Assembly (NCBI GenBank): GCA_946616835.1
Contig: CAMOJK010000008.1
Coordinates: 1-45,787, forward strand
Length of the DNA: 45,787 bases
Reading direction: 5' to 3'
Origin: an uncultured Lachnospiraceae bacterium
GTDB lineage: Bacteria; Bacillota; Clostridia; Lachnospirales; Lachnospiraceae
This document shows positions 44,308-45,787 of the stretch, one piece after another; position 1 is the first letter of the stretch; each line of letters begins with the position of its first letter. Below the pieces are notes generated by a model. It saw nothing but the letters and a program-made list of their open reading frames with translations. It was not told the origin of the DNA and searched no databases. Position numbers and translations under genes: made by a program.

Positions 44308-44350
44308 TTTCGAAAAAGTACACCTTTTCGAAAAAGTACACCTTTTCGAA
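44308..44350. repeat. Right sites: two overlapping direct copies
   Basis: The site occurs twice with an 18-base period (44308-44332 and 44326-44350); the copies share the half-site TTTTCGAA. Both are inverted with respect to the left site. Confidence 0.88.
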
Positions 44351-44414
44351 AATTTTTTGTTTGCTGAGTGAATTCTGTCTGATATAGACAGCATACCGGA
44401 GAGGTAAGTGGAAT

Positions 44415-45479
44415 ATGGATATGCGTCATAGAAAAACAGCAGTGCTTTTTATTTTGTTTTCTGCGATTGCAGCAGCAGGGGGGGCAATTATCCTGCATGA
44501 GCAGAGAGGACAGGAAGTAGCTGCCGCACAGTATGAAGAACTGGCGGAAAATGCAGATAATATAACTAATATAAGCGGCGAGGAGTTTTCCGCAGAAGCG
44601 GGGAGTGTTGTTACGGATGGCATTGTGACAGAAGCTTTTGGTCAAAAGCTCGTAATGGAAGAAAGTGCTGAGGTTCAGACTGTCGAATTCGACGCCGCCT
44701 TGGCGACAGCTCTGGAAGCGGCGGCTAATGAAGCATATGCTGGAGCTGCAGATGCAAATGTACCGGTATCTGCAGACGCTGCTGTTAATAATGATGCTGT
44801 AACAGGTGCAGCACTTTCGGATGCAGAATTGTTTGCCTTATATGCGCCTCAGGCCAATAAGGTCATTGACTGGAACGGACTTAATCTTACGGTGAATCCG
44901 GATATTTACGCATGGATCACTGTGCCGGGAACCAATATTGACTATCCGATGGTCCAGCACCCTTACGACAACGCTTTTTACCTGAATCACAATCTTGACG
45001 GAAGTGCGGGATATCCCGGCTGTATTTATACGGAAAATTACAATTCTAAAACTTTTACCGATCCGAATACTGTTATATACGGGCATAACTTAAAGAATGG
45101 CACGATGTTCTCCAAACTGCATGTTTTTACGACAGCCGATCTTACCAATGAGAACCATGTCTTCTATATTTATACACCGACGAAGATCTGTGTTTATCTG
45201 GTATTTGCGGCTTATGAATTCCCGGCATATCATCTGGTGCTCAACTATGATTACAGCAATATTTACGCATATGAGCAGTATCAGCAGGATATATTGACAG
45301 GATATGGTATACGCCCGGGTGGAACACATAATGTTCGCCAGGGAGTGACACTTACGGGAACTGACCGGATCGTGACACTTTCTACCTGTACAAAGGACCA
45401 TAATAAGGCATACAGGTATCTTGTGGCAGGAAAACTTATAGGAGAAATCAGTCTGGTTCCCGAAGAAATGACGCAATGA
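44415..45479 (+). CDS. Class B sortase
   Basis: A 354-residue membrane-anchored transpeptidase. An N-terminal membrane segment (about residues 8-26) is followed by an Ala/Glu-rich spacer of about 110 residues and the sortase barrel. The triad is H224 in IYGHNLKNG, C325 in TLSTCTKD and R334 in NKAYRYLVAGK; the TLSTC and NIDYPMVQ blocks point to class B. Class B enzymes attach specific proteins, often haem or pilus factors, to the wall. No sorting-signal substrate is seen in the window. GGAGAGG precedes the ATG. Its upstream DNA is the putative invertible element. Confidence 0.9.
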   Translation: MDMRHRKTAVLFILFSAIAAAGGAIILHEQRGQEVAAAQYEELAENADNITNISGEEFSAEAGSVVTDGIVTEAFGQKLVMEESAEVQTVEFDAALATALEAAANEAYAGAADANVPVSADAAVNNDAVTGAALSDAELFALYAPQANKVIDWNGLNLTVNPDIYAWITVPGTNIDYPMVQHPYDNAFYLNHNLDGSAGYPGCIYTENYNSKTFTDPNTVIYGHNLKNGTMFSKLHVFTTADLTNENHVFYIYTPTKICVYLVFAAYEFPAYHLVLNYDYSNIYAYEQYQQDILTGYGIRPGGTHNVRQGVTLTGTDRIVTLSTCTKDHNKAYRYLVAGKLIGEISLVPEEMTQ

Positions 45480-45527
45480 CGTGATCACACAGGCCCGGAG
45501 GGCTGTTGGGGGTTACGGTTATTCAAT

Positions 45528-45787
45528 ATGATAGACAAAAAAAAATATACGGAAAAAATAAAATTGGGCTTTGGTGCCAGATTCGTTGTCACACTCGTAA
45601 TGCTTGCACTGGTCATAGGCGGCATTGTGCTGGTGCTCAGGATCGTAGGCAAGCATCATGTGACGGAAGCCGTGGCACAGACTGACGAGCTTATGGTTGA
45701 TGTCGGAGGCGGGGCCGATCAGGTTGCAGATGCGTCAGGACTTCCGGAGAACCATATCCTGTATAACGGCGAAGAATATGCCCTGAA
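45528..45787 (+). CDS. Start of a membrane-anchored protein (truncated by window end)
   Basis: An open frame from ATG 45528 runs past the window end and gives 86 residues. A basic N-terminus (MIDKKKYTEKIK) is followed by one membrane segment (about residues 17-40) and an extracytoplasmic start ending NHILYNGEEYAL. That ending recalls the region just before the catalytic domain of LytR-CpsA-Psr-like proteins in Clostridia, but this is a guess from a few residues. It lies 48 bases after the sortase stop, so they are likely co-transcribed. The frame is too short for the usual cutoffs only because the window ends. Confidence 0.6.
   Translation, partial: MIDKKKYTEKIKLGFGARFVVTLVMLALVIGGIVLVLRIVGKHHVTEAVAQTDELMVDVGGGADQVADASGLPENHILYNGEEYAL

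Noticed and set aside
44308-44350. CRISPR-like short direct repeats
   Set aside because: Only two overlapping copies with an 18-base period, no spacers and no cas genes; they fit recombinase sites.

Overview
The window looks like chromosome of a Gram-positive anaerobe of the Lachnospiraceae type (Butyrivibrio/Roseburia-like). This is inferred from strong AGGAGG ribosome sites, TTGACA/TATAAT promoters, Firmicute family types (DUF3793, DUF6110, FeoB-associated Cys-rich protein, class B sortase, lipoprotein glycosidases) and moderate G+C. No tRNA, rRNA, insertion sequence or CRISPR array was seen.

Layout. (1) 1-8.9 kb: the 3' end of a MATE efflux pump, argH, then a tight run of asd, an archaeal-type ATPase, topB, a hexapeptide-repeat protein, an HD hydrolase and a CmpB-type membrane protein. 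(2) 8.9-13.5 kb: a minus-strand lipoprotein, then branched-chain amino acid genes ilvB and ilvN, a second ACT regulatory subunit with its own promoter, and ilvC ending at a clear terminator. (3) 13.6-23.6 kb: a degenerate chemoreceptor-like protein, mnmA, a Y-family polymerase, a zinc-ribbon membrane protein, DAHP synthase, a membrane protein, two alpha/beta hydrolases and a DUF89 phosphatase. (4) 23.7-26.4 kb: a REC-GGDEF-EAL response regulator and an HPt protein, followed by gene debris: a kinase remnant, an orphan metal box and the 3' end of an enolase gene with its terminator.

(5) 26.4-35.9 kb is a metal (probably iron) island: a DtxR-family repressor, feoA, feoB, a FeoB-associated Cys-rich protein, a DUF6110 protein, a P1B ATPase with an SCA motif, a ZIP transporter, a membrane-anchored HMA protein, an LCM-type methyltransferase, a DUF3793 protein and flavodoxin. 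Eight TTAG-N6-CTAA palindromes lie in this region. Two of them sit exactly inside the 17-bp spacer of near-perfect promoters. The DUF6110 + SCA-type P1B ATPase + HMA protein set resembles the fez genes that build ferrosomes (iron storage organelles). That assignment is an inference.

(6) 36-45.8 kb: a secreted GH3 glycosidase, a small membrane protein, a phosphoglucomutase on the minus strand, a lipoprotein, a GH5 cellulase-like lipoprotein, a serine recombinase, and a class B sortase followed by the start of another anchored protein. Between recombinase and sortase, near-identical 24-bp sites in inverted orientation flank about 130 bp of AT-rich DNA. This is the layout of an invertible (phase-variable) switch and is the other standout of the window.
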